This document shows positions 37,432 to 46,077 of a stretch of 64,000 nt of DNA, in pieces; the first letter of the stretch is position 1; each line of letters starts with the position of its first letter. Under the pieces are notes generated by a model that saw nothing but the letters and a program-made list of their open reading frames with translations, had not been told where the DNA came from and searched no databases. The DNA comes from Desulfobulbus propionicus (lineage in GTDB: Bacteria; Desulfobacterota; Desulfobulbia; Desulfobulbales; Desulfobulbaceae). The DNA is taken from contig PDTC01000011.1 of assembly GCA_002748735.1 (NCBI GenBank), positions 124,001 to 188,000 on the forward strand. Direction: 5' to 3'. A program made the position numbers and the translations under genes.

Positions 37432-38763
37432 TTACTCCAGCGTGCGGCGCCAGCGCTCAAGCGACCTGAGTGCCTTGTCCGCCCGTAGCCGACCCCGCTG
37501 TTGCTTGGGGACCCTTCCCTCGAGCGGCGGGAAAAGGCCAAAATTGACATTTGAGGGCTGAAACCGCGCAGGATCGCTGGCGGTCAGATGAGTGATCAAC
37601 GCACCATGGGCCGTCTCTGCCGGCGGCAGACTCAGGTCTTTGCCAAGCACCAAACTGGCGGCATTGATGCCGGCAAGCAGTCCCATGGCCGCCGACTCCA
37701 CATAGCCCTCCACCCCGGCGAGCTGTCCCGCCAGGAACAACCGGGGGCGAACCCGTAACTGGAGGGTGGGTAACAGCAGAGATGGTGCCCGGATAAAGGT
37801 ATTCCGGTGAATGGAACCATACCGGAGAAACTGGGCCTGCCCAAGTCCAGGAATCTTGCGAAAAACGTGCCGCTGTGCCGACTGGGTGAGTTTGGTCTGG
37901 AACCCCACCAGATTATAGGCCGTTCCGGCACGGTTCTCTGCCCGCAGCTGGACCACGGCATGAAAACGTTCACCACTGTGCGGATGGGCGAGCCCCACCG
38001 GTTTCATGGGGCCAAAGCGCAGGGTGTCTCGGCCCCGCTCGGCCATCACCTCAATGGGCAGGCACCCTTCAAAGTATCTCGCCTCCTCGAACGACTGTAA
38101 CGGTACCTTGTCGGCAGCCTTGAGGCTGGTAAGAAAATCCTCATAAGCCTCCCGGTTCATGGGACAGTTGAGATAATCGCCAGGCTCTTCATCCTGCCAA
38201 CGGGACTTACGGTAACAGATGTCCATGTCAATGGACTCGGCATCGATGATCGGGGCGATGGCATCGTAAAAGGCGAGGTTATCGGCACCGGTCAACGCAC
38301 CCAGGCTTGCAGCGAGTGGCTCGGAGGTGAGCGGGCCAGTGGCCAGGACAGTGGGTATCTCAGGAGCAGGAGCGAGCCCTTTGACTTCCTGCCGGTGCAG
38401 GGTGATAAGGGCATGCCCTTCAATGGCAGTGGTAACCCCGGCGGCAAAACGCTTGCGGTCAACGGCCAGGGCCCGCCCGGCCGGAACGCTTGTGGCGTCT
38501 GCCACCGCCATGGTCAGGGAACCCAGACGCCGCATCTCCTCCTTGAGAAGGCCAACCGCCGAATCCACTGATGCGGCACGAAACGAGTTGGAACAGACCA
38601 GTTCCGCGAGGTGTTCACTGGCATGAACCGGACTGAAGCTGAGTGGCCGCATCTCGATGAGCTCGACAGGCACGCCCCGTTGCGCCACCTGCCAGGCACA
38701 CTCACTGCCGGCGAGACCGCCGCCGATCACTCGTACCCCGACTGCATCTTTTTTATCGCTCAA
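37432..38763 (-). CDS. trmFO: Methylenetetrahydrofolate-tRNA uracil-5 methyltransferase
   Basis: 443 residues from TTG 38763, with GAGG six bases upstream; the frame is open for 58 more codons, but those overlap the 3D lipoprotein gene and carry no family resemblance. [21 protein letters not shown] is the FAD-binding start, followed by [40 protein letters not shown], the conserved CYRKSRWQ and [12 protein letters not shown], and the end [15 protein letters not shown]. TrmFO makes m5U54 in the T loop of tRNA using folate. Its start overlaps the upstream gene by 11 bases. Confidence 0.95.
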   Translation of the reverse strand: MSDKKDAVGVRVIGGGLAGSECAWQVAQRGVPVELIEMRPLSFSPVHASEHLAELVCSNSFRAASVDSAVGLLKEEMRRLGSLTMAVADATSVPAGRALAVDRKRFAAGVTTAIEGHALITLHRQEVKGLAPAPEIPTVLATGPLTSEPLAASLGALTGADNLAFYDAIAPIIDAESIDMDICYRKSRWQDEEPGDYLNCPMNREAYEDFLTSLKAADKVPLQSFEEARYFEGCLPIEVMAERGRDTLRFGPMKPVGLAHPHSGERFHAVVQLRAENRAGTAYNLVGFQTKLTQSAQRHVFRKIPGLGQAQFLRYGSIHRNTFIRAPSLLLPTLQLRVRPRLFLAGQLAGVEGYVESAAMGLLAGINAASLVLGKDLSLPPAETAHGALITHLTASDPARFQPSNVNFGLFPPLEGRVPKQQRGRLRADKALRSLERWRRTLE

Positions 38764-39301
38764 TCTGCACCTCGACGCGCCTACGGCCCCATCGTAAGGC
38801 CTCGGCATGAGAAGTAAAAAAGAGGTCAAGCCGATCCGGACCCTTGATAGCAGAACCCCGGTCGGCGACCACCCCCCATCCATATCCAGGAATGTACATC
38901 CGGGTGCCAAAAGGGTAATAGCCGGTGTCAGCGGCAAGGGTGCCGTCGCGGGGGAACCAGCACCAAGGCAGAATCAGACGGAAAGGAATCATCCAGGGAC
39001 GGGCAGCACTGTCCCTGGAAAAGAGCCCCGGAACAGGCTCCACCGGCATGGTACGGGACGCGGTTTCTCCGGTATAGGGCATACCCCGTCGAGCCCCGGA
39101 GTTGACATACCTGTTCCAGAAATCCAGCTTGAGAAAAAGCCAGCTCCCCCGCTCCCAGGAGCAGCATTGTCCACAACCGCAGTAGGCGGTGGTCTCCATG
39201 ACTCTTATTTGATGGCGGCTACAGCCACCAAATAAGAGCAGAAACAGAACCAGCAGCGGGAGGCAGGTCTGAGCACCCCTTCTCCCTGCTATCACCGTCA
39301 T
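38753..39301 (-). CDS. 3D-domain lipoprotein
   Basis: 182 residues from ATG 39301. A basic N-terminus and hydrophobic run end in the lipobox LFGGC (Cys27). [16 protein letters not shown] and the C-terminal [38 protein letters not shown] match the 3D domain (three conserved Asp: ADRG, GPDRLD), known from MltA- and YuiC-like murein-active enzymes. It likely acts on peptidoglycan at the outer membrane. Longer starts upstream would overlap the end of ahcY. It is closely packed with ahcY (7 bp) and trmFO. Confidence 0.85.
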   Translation of the reverse strand: MTVIAGRRGAQTCLPLLVLFLLLFGGCSRHQIRVMETTAYCGCGQCCSWERGSWLFLKLDFWNRYVNSGARRGMPYTGETASRTMPVEPVPGLFSRDSAARPWMIPFRLILPWCWFPRDGTLAADTGYYPFGTRMYIPGYGWGVVADRGSAIKGPDRLDLFFTSHAEALRWGRRRVEVQIER

Positions 39302-39308
39302 TGTCCTC

Positions 39309-40595
39309 TCAGTACCGGTAATGCTCCGGCTTATACGGCCCATCGACATCAATACCCAGGTACTCTGCCTGCCTGGAGGTGAGCGCGGTCAGGTGCGCGT
39401 CGATCTTTTTGAGATGCAGCCGGGCCACCTTCTCATCAAGGTGCTTGGGCAGAAAGTACACCTGGCGTTGATAACGCTCCGGATGCTGCCAGAGCTCTAT
39501 CTGGGCAAGCACCTGATTCGTAAACGAATTGCTCATGACGAAACTCGGATGGCCTGTGGCGCAGCCCAGGTTGACCAGACGGCCCTCGGCAAGAACAATG
39601 ATACGCTTGCCATCGGCAAAGATGACATGATCCACCTGGGGTTTAATGTTCTCCCAGGTCAGGTCACGGATACCGGCAATATCAATTTCTGAATCGAAAT
39701 GACCGATATTGCAGACAATGCTTTGATCTTTCATCTGCTCCATATGCGCCCGTGTAATCACGTCGACATTGCCGGTAGCGGTAACAAAGATTTCACCCAC
39801 CGGGGCAGCTTCCTCCATGGTCACTACCCGGTAGCCTTCCATGGCGGCCTGCAGGGCGCAGATGGGATCAATTTCGGTGACGAGCACAGTGGCGCCCATG
39901 CCACGCAGTGCCTGGGCGCAGCCCTTGCCGACATCACCATAGCCCGCGACCACCGCGACCTTGCCGGCGATCATCACGTCGGTGGCCCGTTTAATCCCGT
40001 CAATTAAGGATTCACGGCATCCATAGAGATTATCAAACTTGGATTTGGTCACCGAGTCATTGACATTGATCGCCGGTGTCAGCAGGGTTCCTGCCTTGGC
40101 CATCTCGAAGAGCCGATGGACACCGGTGGTGGTCTCCTCGGAGATACCCCGTACCTCCTGCAGTAGCTCGGGGTACTTCTCATGCATGACCAGGGTCAGA
40201 TCACCGCCGTCATCGAGAATCATATTGGGCCGCCAGTTGTCAGGGCCGAAAATGGTCTGATCAATGCACCACCAGAACTCCTCCTCTGTCTCTCCCTTCC
40301 AGGCAAAGGTGGGAATACCTGCCGCCACCATGGCAGCGGCAGCGTGATCCTGGGTGGAAAAAATATTGCAGGAAGACCAGCGCAACTCTGCGCCCAATGC
40401 GACCAGCGTCTCCATCAGGACACCTGTCTGGATTGTCATGTGAAGGCAACCGGCAATACGCGCTCCCTGGAGCGGTTTGCTCCGGCCATACTCGTCGCGC
40501 AGGGCCATAAGCCCTGGCATCTCAGTCTCGGCAATGACGAGCTCCTTGCGGCCCCAGTCGGCCAGGGTAATATCTGCAACGTTATAGTCATTCAT
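39309..40595 (-). CDS. ahcY: Adenosylhomocysteinase
   Basis: 428 residues, the shorter bacterial form lacking the ~40-residue insert. It hydrolyses S-adenosylhomocysteine to adenosine and homocysteine. Signatures are [44 protein letters not shown], the NAD-binding [32 protein letters not shown] and the C-terminal KPEHYRY. GGAGAG precedes ATG 40595. It lies 42 bp after metK, so SAM synthesis and recycling are encoded together. Confidence 0.97.
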   Translation of the reverse strand: MNDYNVADITLADWGRKELVIAETEMPGLMALRDEYGRSKPLQGARIAGCLHMTIQTGVLMETLVALGAELRWSSCNIFSTQDHAAAAMVAAGIPTFAWKGETEEEFWWCIDQTIFGPDNWRPNMILDDGGDLTLVMHEKYPELLQEVRGISEETTTGVHRLFEMAKAGTLLTPAINVNDSVTKSKFDNLYGCRESLIDGIKRATDVMIAGKVAVVAGYGDVGKGCAQALRGMGATVLVTEIDPICALQAAMEGYRVVTMEEAAPVGEIFVTATGNVDVITRAHMEQMKDQSIVCNIGHFDSEIDIAGIRDLTWENIKPQVDHVIFADGKRIIVLAEGRLVNLGCATGHPSFVMSNSFTNQVLAQIELWQHPERYQRQVYFLPKHLDEKVARLHLKKIDAHLTALTSRQAEYLGIDVDGPYKPEHYRY

Positions 40596-40637
40596 TGAAA
40601 GCTCTCCTCAATGCAGGTGATTCGGATAATGCCGGCA

Positions 40638-41801
40638 TCAAAGCCCGGCCAGGGACTTCAGCTCTTCAGCCTTGTCGGTGCGTTCCCAGGTAAACCCTTC
40701 CTCTTCGCGGCCAAAATGACCGTAAGCGGCTGTCCGCCTGTACATTGGTCGCAGCAGGTCGAGCTCCTGGATAATTGCCTTGGGGCGCAGGTCAAAGACT
40801 TCGTTGACAAGCGTCACCAGCCGGTCATTGCTCACCTTGCCGGTACCGAAGGTGTTGACGTGGATAGAGACCGGTTTCGAGATACCGATAGCGTAGGCCA
40901 CCTGGACCTCGACCTCGGTGGCGATCCCCGAGGCAACGATATTCTTTGCCACATACCTCCCCATATAGGAAGAGGAGCGATCCACCTTGCTCGGATCCTT
41001 GCCAGAAAAGGCACCACCGCCATGGGAACCGCGACCGCCATAGGAATCGACAATGATCTTGCGGCCGGTGACCCCGCAGTCACCTACCGGCCCCCCGACA
41101 ACGAATCGGCCCGTGGGGTTGATAAAGAATTTTGTCCCCTTGTCCAGCATGTTCTCCGGCAGGACCGGCTTGATGATCTCCTCCATTACCCCTTCCTTGA
41201 GATTCTCGTAGCTGACATCTGGATGATGCTGGGTGGAGAGGACCACGGCTTCGATCCGCTTTGGCTGACCATCCTCGTATTCCACTGTAACCTGACTCTT
41301 GGCATCCGGACGCAGCCAGGGTAATTGTCCTTTTTTACGCACCTGGGCCTGTTGGCGCATCAGTAAGTGGGCATAGGTGATCGGCATGGGCATGAGCACC
41401 CGGGTCTCGTTGCAGGCATACCCAAACATCAGCCCCTGGTCACCGGCTCCCTGATCAAGATCAACACCGGTACCCTCGTCAACCCCCTGGGCAATATCTG
41501 GCGACTGCTTATCAATGGTGGTCATCACCGCGCAGCTCTGCCAGTCAAACCCCATATCCGAAGAGTTGTACCCAATCTCGCGGATGGTCTGGCGGACAAT
41601 GTCGGGCATATCAACCCAGGCTGTGGTGGTAATCTCACCAGCAATCATTGCCAGCCCGGTTGTTACCAGACTCTCGCAGGCGACCCTCGCCGCCTTGTCC
41701 TGGGCGAGAATCGAGTCAAGGATTGCATCAGAAATCTGGTCAGCAACCTTATCGGGATGTCCCTCAGCAACAGATTCAGAAGTAAAAAGATGTATTGCCA
41801 T
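40638..41801 (-). CDS. metK: S-adenosylmethionine synthase
   Basis: 387 residues from ATG 41801 (AAGGA nine bases upstream); the frame continues 32 codons upstream, but that stretch overlaps a leader hairpin and lacks similarity. [33 protein letters not shown], the [21 protein letters not shown] region and [14 protein letters not shown] identify MetK, which forms SAM from methionine and ATP. It is the first gene of the metK-ahcY-3D lipoprotein-trmFO run. Confidence 0.97.
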   Translation of the reverse strand: MAIHLFTSESVAEGHPDKVADQISDAILDSILAQDKAARVACESLVTTGLAMIAGEITTTAWVDMPDIVRQTIREIGYNSSDMGFDWQSCAVMTTIDKQSPDIAQGVDEGTGVDLDQGAGDQGLMFGYACNETRVLMPMPITYAHLLMRQQAQVRKKGQLPWLRPDAKSQVTVEYEDGQPKRIEAVVLSTQHHPDVSYENLKEGVMEEIIKPVLPENMLDKGTKFFINPTGRFVVGGPVGDCGVTGRKIIVDSYGGRGSHGGGAFSGKDPSKVDRSSSYMGRYVAKNIVASGIATEVEVQVAYAIGISKPVSIHVNTFGTGKVSNDRLVTLVNEVFDLRPKAIIQELDLLRPMYRRTAAYGHFGREEEGFTWERTDKAEELKSLAGL

Positions 41802-42178
41802 ATAGCTAGATCCTTTAAATAAAATTTTACACCCTTCCCCAGTGCCCTTTCGGTCGACATTGTAAAGGGATGACTCTGGGTAACGTCTCAACAACATTAA
41901 AGAGTTACAAAAACAGCACCGCTGTAAAAGTATTACGATACTCTATACTACTTCCCGAAATCAATACCAAAGACCATGACAGCGACGCTGCTGTATTGCA
42001 AAAAATTGTTCGTTCTCTGTCAAGATTTGGCTATACTCTCTTCAGAGCATCCCGAATACTTGTTTGTTCTTCTGGTCTTGGCATTATGCAGAGAACTTTT
42101 CTCTTGGATACGTAGCACCTGGCCTGCGATAACGTTTGCCGCAGGGTCTAATCTCCCCCACTGAACCGCAGTACAACG
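41802..42178. other. Intergenic region with hairpin in the metK leader
   Basis: 377 bases between divergent genes. On the minus strand, 37-79 bases before the metK start, a two-part hairpin can form: CCCAG/CTGGG (41876-41880 with 41838-41842) enclosing CCCTTT/AAAGGG (41864-41869 with 41845-41850). A TTGACA sits at about 42020 on the minus strand but without a good -10. I do not see the conserved core of a SAM-I, SAM-II or SAH riboswitch. The rest shows nothing recognisable. Confidence 0.5.
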
Positions 42179-42400
42179 ATGATACGGCGCACTTTCTACC
42201 TGATAATCGGCTTTTCCTTCCCGTTTTTCTGGACCTTTCACGCCAACGGCCTGCTCAAGGCCCTCTACCTGCCGATTAAGCGGTTCCTCGGCATCCAGAG
42301 CAGTCTCTGGCCATCACTGTTCACCGCCATCCTGGTGTACGGCCTTATCATCTTTATCTTCGAACTTCTGCTACGCACCCGTGAGGACCTGCAGATCTGA
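42179..42400 (+). CDS. Small two-helix membrane protein
   Basis: 73 residues: RTFYLIIGFSFPFFWTFHA (first hydrophobic segment), a basic linker (LPIKRFLG) and SLFTAILVYGLIIFIFELLL (second segment) ending in a charged tail. No family recognised. The ribosome binding site is poor, but codon use resembles the neighbours, the frame is convergent with fabL and stops one base before it. Confidence 0.55.
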   Translation: MIRRTFYLIIGFSFPFFWTFHANGLLKALYLPIKRFLGIQSSLWPSLFTAILVYGLIIFIFELLLRTREDLQI

Positions 42401-42401
42401 A

Positions 42402-43154
42402 TCATCCCTGAATGGCATAGCCGCCATCCACCACCACGGTCTGCCCGTGAATCATCTTTGCCAGAGGACTGCAGAGGAACAGCGCTGTATCGGCAACATC
42501 GTCAGGGGTCGTGAGGCGGCCCAGCGGTGTACGTTCAAGGGAAGCACCGATTAACTGATGACGGTTGGGAAATTTTTTCAGGGCATCGGTATCGACCACA
42601 CCTGCGGAAATAATGTTGACAAGAATCCCCCTGGGGCCCAGCTCCACAGCGAGATGGCGAACCAGCGACTCAAGGGCCGCCTTGGAGGCGCCGACTGCGG
42701 TGTAGTTAGGAATGGCGCGCACGGCCCCGATGCTGGAAACCGCAAGAATACGGCCGCCATCGGTCATCATCGGTGCAACATACTGGCTGAGTGCCAACAG
42801 GGCCCGGGCATTGATATTTATGGACCAGTCCCAGTGGCGAGTGGTCAGCTCCATGGCGGGTTTCAGCACACCGGAAGCGGCATTACTGACCAAGATGTTC
42901 AATGCTTGATGGTGCTCGCGGATCTCAGCAAACATCCGCTCTAACTGCTGCTCTTCAGCGACATTGGCCTTGACAGCCAGACAGCGTACACCTTTTGCCT
43001 CGATCAGGGCAACCGCCTCTTCGGCGTCGCGGCGCTGTCGTACATAGTTGATGATGATGTCAGCGCCATACTCGGCCAGCCGCAACGCTATAGCACGACC
43101 AATACCTCGGGATCCTCCGGTAATCAGGGCCACCTGATTTTTCAGATTCAGCAT
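42402..43154 (-). CDS. fabL: Enoyl-[acyl-carrier-protein] reductase III, FabL-type
   Basis: 250 residues, ATG 43154 with GGAGG upstream. It is a short-chain dehydrogenase with ALITGGSRGIGRAIALRLAE and SNAASGVLKPAMELTTRHWDWSININARALL. The ENR-type catalytic Tyr-x6-Lys is in NYTAVGASKAALES, and VDTDALKKFPNRHQL and IHGQTVVVDGG follow. These stretches closely resemble Bacillus subtilis FabL from memory, so it should reduce enoyl-ACP with NADPH in fatty acid elongation. Triclosan-type sensitivity would differ from FabI. It is a lone gene. Confidence 0.9.
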   Translation of the reverse strand: MLNLKNQVALITGGSRGIGRAIALRLAEYGADIIINYVRQRRDAEEAVALIEAKGVRCLAVKANVAEEQQLERMFAEIREHHQALNILVSNAASGVLKPAMELTTRHWDWSININARALLALSQYVAPMMTDGGRILAVSSIGAVRAIPNYTAVGASKAALESLVRHLAVELGPRGILVNIISAGVVDTDALKKFPNRHQLIGASLERTPLGRLTTPDDVADTALFLCSPLAKMIHGQTVVVDGGYAIQG

Positions 43155-43245
43155 ATCTGCCCTCCTTCACAGTTTTTTCAAGACACTGCTAACTGTTTCT
43201 ATTTTGGTCAACAAGCAAGACAACAACACCTGTTTTCTGTCATGT

Positions 43246-44190
43246 TCATGGCTCGGGGCGTGCCGCCAGTACCGCTTTTTTCAAGAAACTCCTCAAAAAA
43301 CGAAAGGGGCTGAACCGGACAGGATTCAAGTACTGCGGTATCTCAAAGTCATCATAGCGGATCTCCCCAGGGAGCAGCCGGGGAAAGACCAGGTCTGTAG
43401 CATCGCTTCCCGGCACCCCCTGTTGTATGGCTTCCAGGGCAAGAGGACAGTCCCGAGGCTCTATCCCGAGCACCTGCAAAAGAGCGGAATCAACAGCAAC
43501 CGGATTTTCGCCGGCAGCAAGGAACCCAGGGGAACAGTGGTCGCCACGAACAGGTCCTGTCACATGCATCGCCTGGATACCGTCTGCCACAGTGATACTC
43601 GCAGGCAGATGTTCCAGAATCTCCAACAGCAGCGAGCTAAAGTTGCCGCCTTGACCGCCATACACCATGTGCCACCATGCCTTGCGAGGCCCGACCAGAC
43701 AGCCAAAGCAGTTCTTCACGGCTGCCGTTATCCGGGTCTGGGCATGAGCCTTGATCCGGGGCAGATTGACCAACAGATCACAGTCCAGGGCATCACTGGC
43801 CAGGGCCGCGGTCTGCCCAGATGACAGCCGCACCCTGTCGATCCGGTCAAAATTGCAGATCTCCACTCCAAGGGCCTTAAGGGATATATCGATTCCAAGA
43901 CGACGAAGAGCTGCCGCTGCTGTACCAAAAGCCGGTGAATCACCAACGCATACCCGGGCCCCTTGCATCACAAACCAGCGAGCAACCTCAATCAACAGTG
44001 CCCCTTCGGTGCAGGCTAGCGGGGTTCCGGCGCTGATCAGGTTGGGTTTGAGTAGCACTCGGGCTGAATGCAGTTCAGGCAGGGGAAACTCTTCCAGTAC
44101 CGACGCAAGCGTCAATGCCAGTGCGGCATCATAGTCTGTACAGACGGCAAGGACTACGCTGGTCGACGTTAGCTGCAAAGAGGTATCCAA
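43246..44190 (-). CDS. DUF362 family protein
   Basis: 314 residues. LLKPNLISAGTPLACTEGALLIEVARWF, VCVGDSPAFGTAAAALRRLGI, LVNLPRIKAHAQTRITAAVKNCFGCLVG and ADGIQAMHVTGPVRGD are DUF362 signatures. Many relatives carry a C-terminal 4Fe-4S ferredoxin domain; none is present here. The start at 44190 is TTG with no good ribosome binding site and may be wrong. Function of the family is unknown. Confidence 0.85.
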   Translation of the reverse strand: MDTSLQLTSTSVVLAVCTDYDAALALTLASVLEEFPLPELHSARVLLKPNLISAGTPLACTEGALLIEVARWFVMQGARVCVGDSPAFGTAAAALRRLGIDISLKALGVEICNFDRIDRVRLSSGQTAALASDALDCDLLVNLPRIKAHAQTRITAAVKNCFGCLVGPRKAWWHMVYGGQGGNFSSLLLEILEHLPASITVADGIQAMHVTGPVRGDHCSPGFLAAGENPVAVDSALLQVLGIEPRDCPLALEAIQQGVPGSDATDLVFPRLLPGEIRYDDFEIPQYLNPVRFSPFRFLRSFLKKAVLAARPEP

Positions 44191-44284
44191 CAGGTTGAAG
44201 TCACAAGGGTGTTCGGGATCGGCTCATTCCTGTAGAGCCAAACAACACCCGGAAAAATACAGAGTTCCGTACAGCATTGCCATA

Positions 44285-44318
44285 AAAAAACCGGCCTGAC
44301 CCGAGGGGTCAAGCCGGC
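44285..44318 (-). terminator. Terminator-like hairpin downstream of serA
   Basis: CCGGC-C-TGACCC (44291-44302) pairs with GGGTCA-A-GCCGG (44306-44317), with one C/A mismatch and a three-base loop. On the minus strand seven T follow. It stands 310 bases behind the serA stop, so it would end an extended serA transcript or a separate RNA. Confidence 0.6.
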
Positions 44319-44334
44319 AAAAAGGAGAGAAGAG

Positions 44335-44526
44335 ATGAAAACACCCTTTTTACTTCACATCCTATGCCAACTTAAAAAAAATAAAAAAATTTTTTTAGCA
44401 CATAAAAACAAACAAATACGTCAACAACGTGTTTTCATGCGCCTTCTTCAGAAGGGCCCGTCTGTTCAATTTTTTATACAAGCACCTCTGTGTTCAATTT
44501 TCTCTCACATCCAACTAGCTGATTAG
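44335..44526 (+). CDS. Candidate 63-residue basic small protein
   Basis: ATG 44335 has an excellent ribosome binding site (AAAGGAG seven bases upstream), directly behind the 44285-44318 hairpin. The product is rich in Lys (QLKKNKKIFLAHKNKQ) and has no recognised family. AT-rich composition differs from other genes, so it may be a chance frame. Listed because of the ribosome binding site only. Confidence 0.25.
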   Translation: MKTPFLLHILCQLKKNKKIFLAHKNKQIRQQRVFMRLLQKGPSVQFFIQAPLCSIFSHIQLAD

Positions 44527-44625
44527 CTTAGAAAAAAACTTTAAAGCGTTAAAATTTATCCGACCGTATAGTAAAACTGTTACGGCTGTGTAGGTTTTAC
44601 TCAACAGCAAGACCGCAACAGCCGT

Positions 44626-45807
44626 TTACCTGCAACCAATCAATCGCGTCCTGAGAACACCGTCAAGCTCCCGAATTTTCACTTCCACTTCATCCGGTAC
44701 CGGTCCTTCGCAGTCGATGATATTATACCCCAGCGTACCGTTGCTCTTGTTGGTATAGTTCATAATGTTGATATGCTCGTCCCCGAGGATGTTGGTGACC
44801 TTGGCGATCATGCCCGGCTGGTCACGGTTAATCACGGTCAGCCGCGTGTGCACATTGACGGTGGGGATAGTCTCAATGTTGGGAAAGTTAACGCTATGGA
44901 CGATATTGCCGTATTCGAGGTAGCTTTTCAGCTCTTTGACAGCCATGAGGGCGCAGTTACCCTCGCTCTCGGAGGTGGAAGCACCCAGATGCGGCGTGCA
45001 GAGGATACGCTCATGGTTGAGGAAATCGTCTGAAGGGAAATCAGAGAGATGCCCGGCCAGTTTCCTGCTCTGCAGGGCAGCGAGCACTGCCTGTTCGTCG
45101 ACCACAGGGCCACGCGAATAGTTGACCAGTACAGCACCGTCTTTCATCATTTCAATGAACTCGGCACCCACCAATCCCCGGGTAGTGCTGTTCAAGGGGA
45201 TATGCACCGAGACAAAATCGGCCGCAGCCAGAACGTCACGACGTGAGCGGGCCAACTCAACGCCTGGCAGGAGGTCATGGATATTGTCCAGTGCGGGAAA
45301 AGGATCAAACCCGAGGACCCGCATGCCATGACGGAGTCCAGCATTGGCAACACCAACGCCAATTTTTCCAAGCCCGAAAACACCGAGGATTTTACCGGCA
45401 ATCTCGTGCCCCTTGAAGATCTTTTTCCGCGCCTCCACCTCCTTGTTTATTTCTTCAGTGGATCTCCCCTTGAGCTCCCGGCAAAAGACAATACTCTGCT
45501 CAACATTACGAATCCAGTTGCCAAGCATGGTGAACACCAACTCCACCACGGCGTTGGCATTGGCTCCCGGAGTATTAAAGACGCAGATCCCCTTTTCACT
45601 GGCCTCGTCCACCGGGATATTATTTACCCCTGCTCCTGCCCTGGCAATGGCCAAAAGTGAGTTCATCCCGTCAAGCTTCACCGGTGAACTGCGGACCACC
45701 AACCCCTGGGGATCGGGCTCATCCTCGCTGACCCTGTAATTTTCAGTAAAGAGATTAAGTCCTTCCTGGGCAATAGCGTTCATGGTCCTGATACGTAACT
45801 GTTCCAT
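44626..45807 (-). CDS. serA: D-3-phosphoglycerate dehydrogenase with ACT domain
   Basis: 393 residues, ATG 45807 with AGGAG five bases upstream. It is the first enzyme of serine synthesis. The substrate domain has RAGAGVNNIPVDEASEKGI and NTPGANANAVVEL; the NAD-binding domain has ILGVFGLGKIGVGVANAGL; catalytic segments are NYSRGPVVDEQAV and TPHLGASTSESEGN (His). The C-terminal ~70 residues (VINRDQPGMIAKVTNILGDEHINIMNY) are an ACT domain for feedback control. The length corresponds to the short type with one ACT domain. Confidence 0.95.
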   Translation of the reverse strand: MEQLRIRTMNAIAQEGLNLFTENYRVSEDEPDPQGLVVRSSPVKLDGMNSLLAIARAGAGVNNIPVDEASEKGICVFNTPGANANAVVELVFTMLGNWIRNVEQSIVFCRELKGRSTEEINKEVEARKKIFKGHEIAGKILGVFGLGKIGVGVANAGLRHGMRVLGFDPFPALDNIHDLLPGVELARSRRDVLAAADFVSVHIPLNSTTRGLVGAEFIEMMKDGAVLVNYSRGPVVDEQAVLAALQSRKLAGHLSDFPSDDFLNHERILCTPHLGASTSESEGNCALMAVKELKSYLEYGNIVHSVNFPNIETIPTVNVHTRLTVINRDQPGMIAKVTNILGDEHINIMNYTNKSNGTLGYNIIDCEGPVPDEVEVKIRELDGVLRTRLIGCR

Positions 45808-45984
45808 ACCTGCTCCTGTTCAATAAGGGAAAACACCTTCAATACACGCCGCCAAACTGCTCCTGTTGTCCTCTTCCCTCTGCAGAGAGGGCGAAACGCA
45901 CTCTCTTTTCTCTGGCACAACGATTGTCAGACCTACAACACCGCCGTTCTTTCGTCAAGAAAAAGCGGCTGCCTTGACAACTGG

Positions 45985-46013
45985 TTTTCAGCGGGCGTAA
46001 AAATGCGTATAGT
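45985..46013 (+). promoter_or_regulatory. Probable promoter of the M1/ChaN/PDZ gene
   Basis: TTTTCA (45985-45990) and TATAGT (46008-46013) are 17 bases apart. The -10 box overlaps an upstream in-frame ATG (46003), which argues against that ATG as start and for the GTG at 46078. Confidence 0.5.
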
Positions 46014-46077
46014 AAGCGAAAGCTGTTGTCAGCTGATCGTCTCTTCCAACACCCTCACAGCTCAACGGAGGCCTTCT

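Larger units (their letters stand above)
44191..44625. other. AT-rich intergenic region between the DUF362 gene and serA
   Basis: 435 bases. It holds the terminator-like hairpin at 44285-44318, a candidate small frame at 44335-44526, and an inverted repeat ACGGCTGT/ACAGCCGT (44582-44625 on the plus strand) just behind the serA stop. The stretch 44330-44580 is clearly richer in A and T than the surrounding genes. Nothing else is recognised. Confidence 0.5.

Noticed and set aside
41802-42178. Known SAM or SAH riboswitch upstream of metK
   Set aside because: I could not find the conserved sequence cores; only a hairpin of unknown meaning is present.
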